Assembly: GCA_022822125.1 (NCBI GenBank)
Contig: JAJECF010000073.1
Coordinates: 1-6,707, forward strand
Direction of reading: 5' to 3'
Length of the DNA stretch: 6,707 nt
Source: Alphaproteobacteria bacterium
GTDB lineage: Bacteria > Pseudomonadota > Alphaproteobacteria > Bin95
This document shows positions 6,263-6,707 of the stretch, one piece after another; positions within the stretch are counted from its first letter, which is position 1, and every line of letters begins with the position of its first letter. The position numbers were made by a program, and so were the translations under genes. A model generated the notes under the pieces. It was not told the DNA's origin, made no database searches, and was given only the letters and a program-made list of their open reading frames with translations.

Positions 6263-6510
6263 TCATGTCCGTCGCTTCCGACACGCAGGCAGTCCCCGAC
6301 ATGCCCGCGCGGTCTGCAGGGCGTCAGGCTGGGTCGATGTCGGGCTGTTCGGGGGCGCGGCCGATATGACCGGCGCAAGCTCTGCGACACGTACAGAAGG
6401 ACGTCTGGCTCAGACCTCTCAGAAAAGACTGGAAACCCACTCTCAATCGCTGGAACGTGCCGGATCAGACCAACCCGTCACGGGCTGACGGAACGTTTAT
6501 TGCGCCAGGG
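6263..6510. other. Unassigned stretch between right repeat and intron fragment
   Basis: No gene is supported here. CCCGACAT at 6295-6302 and ATGTCGGG at 6337-6344 make an 8-bp inverted repeat. From 6370, after a TGA at 6367-6369, one + frame is open into the reverse transcriptase fragment and would encode a Trp/Arg-rich stretch (VWLRPLRKDWKPTLNRWN) that I cannot assign to a family. It may be debris of another mobile element or the decayed 5' part of the reverse transcriptase. Confidence 0.4.
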
Positions 6511-6707
6511 TACGGGCTCACGCTCCATGAGACCAAGACGCGCTATGTGGACTTCCGCCGGAGGCACCCCTACGGGCGTCACTGGATGGCAACGGCCACG
6601 ACGTTCGACTTCCTCGGCTTCACCCACGTCTGGGGGCGGTCGATGCGAGGCAAGGACGTCGTTCGCCAGATCACGGCGAAAGGCCGTTTCGCCCGTGCGC
6701 TGAAATC
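6511..6707 (+). pseudogene. 5'-truncated group II intron reverse transcriptase/maturase (runs off window)
   Basis: The + strand frame from 6511 encodes YGLTLHETKTRYVDFRRR, then TFDFLGFTHVWGRS and GKDVVRQITAKGRFARALK. This is the stretch of group II intron-encoded proteins just after the polymerase palm, where GL-x-L-H-x-x-KT and FDFLGFTH are highly characteristic. The N-terminal fingers and palm, including the YADD catalytic box, are missing: the upstream frame has a stop at 6367 and its sequence does not match the family. A neighbouring frame just upstream reads LTERLLRQ, which would fit the expected residues before YGLTLH, so a frameshift close to 6508 is possible. The maturase and any endonuclease domain would lie past the right edge. 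The gene is therefore broken at its 5' end and cannot encode an active reverse transcriptase from this window. Confidence 0.85.

Noticed and set aside
5611..6369. 252-codon + strand open frame that includes the right repeat copy
   Set aside because: It is mostly antisense to the upstream lipoprotein gene; the RKRVIVEAAVPDRA stretch is in frame only because the repeat is.
6061..6390. N-terminal extension of the upstream lipoprotein gene to a start at 6390
   Set aside because: The signal peptide and lipobox begin at 6060 with a strong ribosome binding site; the extension is Arg/Pro-rich and includes the direct repeat.

Overview
The window is GC-rich (roughly two thirds G+C by eye) with dense, long spurious open frames in every phase. 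GC level, codon use and protein similarity suggest an alphaproteobacterium, but no marker gene allows a firmer placement. It reads as an accessory region or genomic island: recombinases, a toxin-antitoxin pair, an orphan small gene, two related surface-type lipoproteins and a broken group II intron reverse transcriptase lie together, with no housekeeping gene.

Layout, left to right. Bases 1-250 hold a perfect 10-bp inverted repeat and the leader of the first integrase. Bases 251-2654 are two tandem, paralogous tyrosine recombinases (P4-type arm domain, core-binding domain, catalytic domain) 13 bp apart on the + strand; both keep the R-K-H-R-H-Y catalytic set. A non-coding stretch of about 190 bp with GC-rich palindromes follows. 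Bases 2912-3512 are a HigB-type toxin and HigA-type antitoxin with a recognisable promoter (TTGACG-18-TACGGT). Bases 3666-3941 encode a 91-residue protein I do not recognise, with a strong ribosome binding site.

On the opposite strand, 6060-3952, two paralogous lipoprotein precursors form a likely operon (63-bp gap; the right-hand gene is transcribed first). Both carry a lipobox, a conserved Cys-x-x-Cys-Ala-Gly motif and a C-terminal region resembling the transferrin-binding-protein-B-like barrel fold. The rest, from about 6061, is mostly non-coding until a 5'-truncated group II intron reverse transcriptase/maturase (from about 6511) that runs off the window.

The most interesting structural signal is a 55-bp imperfect direct repeat (51/55 identical; the inner 43 bp has one mismatch). 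One copy is the 3' end of the 91-residue gene, the other lies 2,323 bp downstream, upstream of the lipoprotein operon. The repeats bracket exactly the two lipoprotein genes. A duplicated 3' end of a gene is the usual scar of site-specific integration by tyrosine recombinases, so the lipoprotein pair may be a small integrated cargo segment; a rearranged or decayed gene duplicate is the main alternative. The integrases, higBA and the orphan gene share one strand; the lipoproteins face them.
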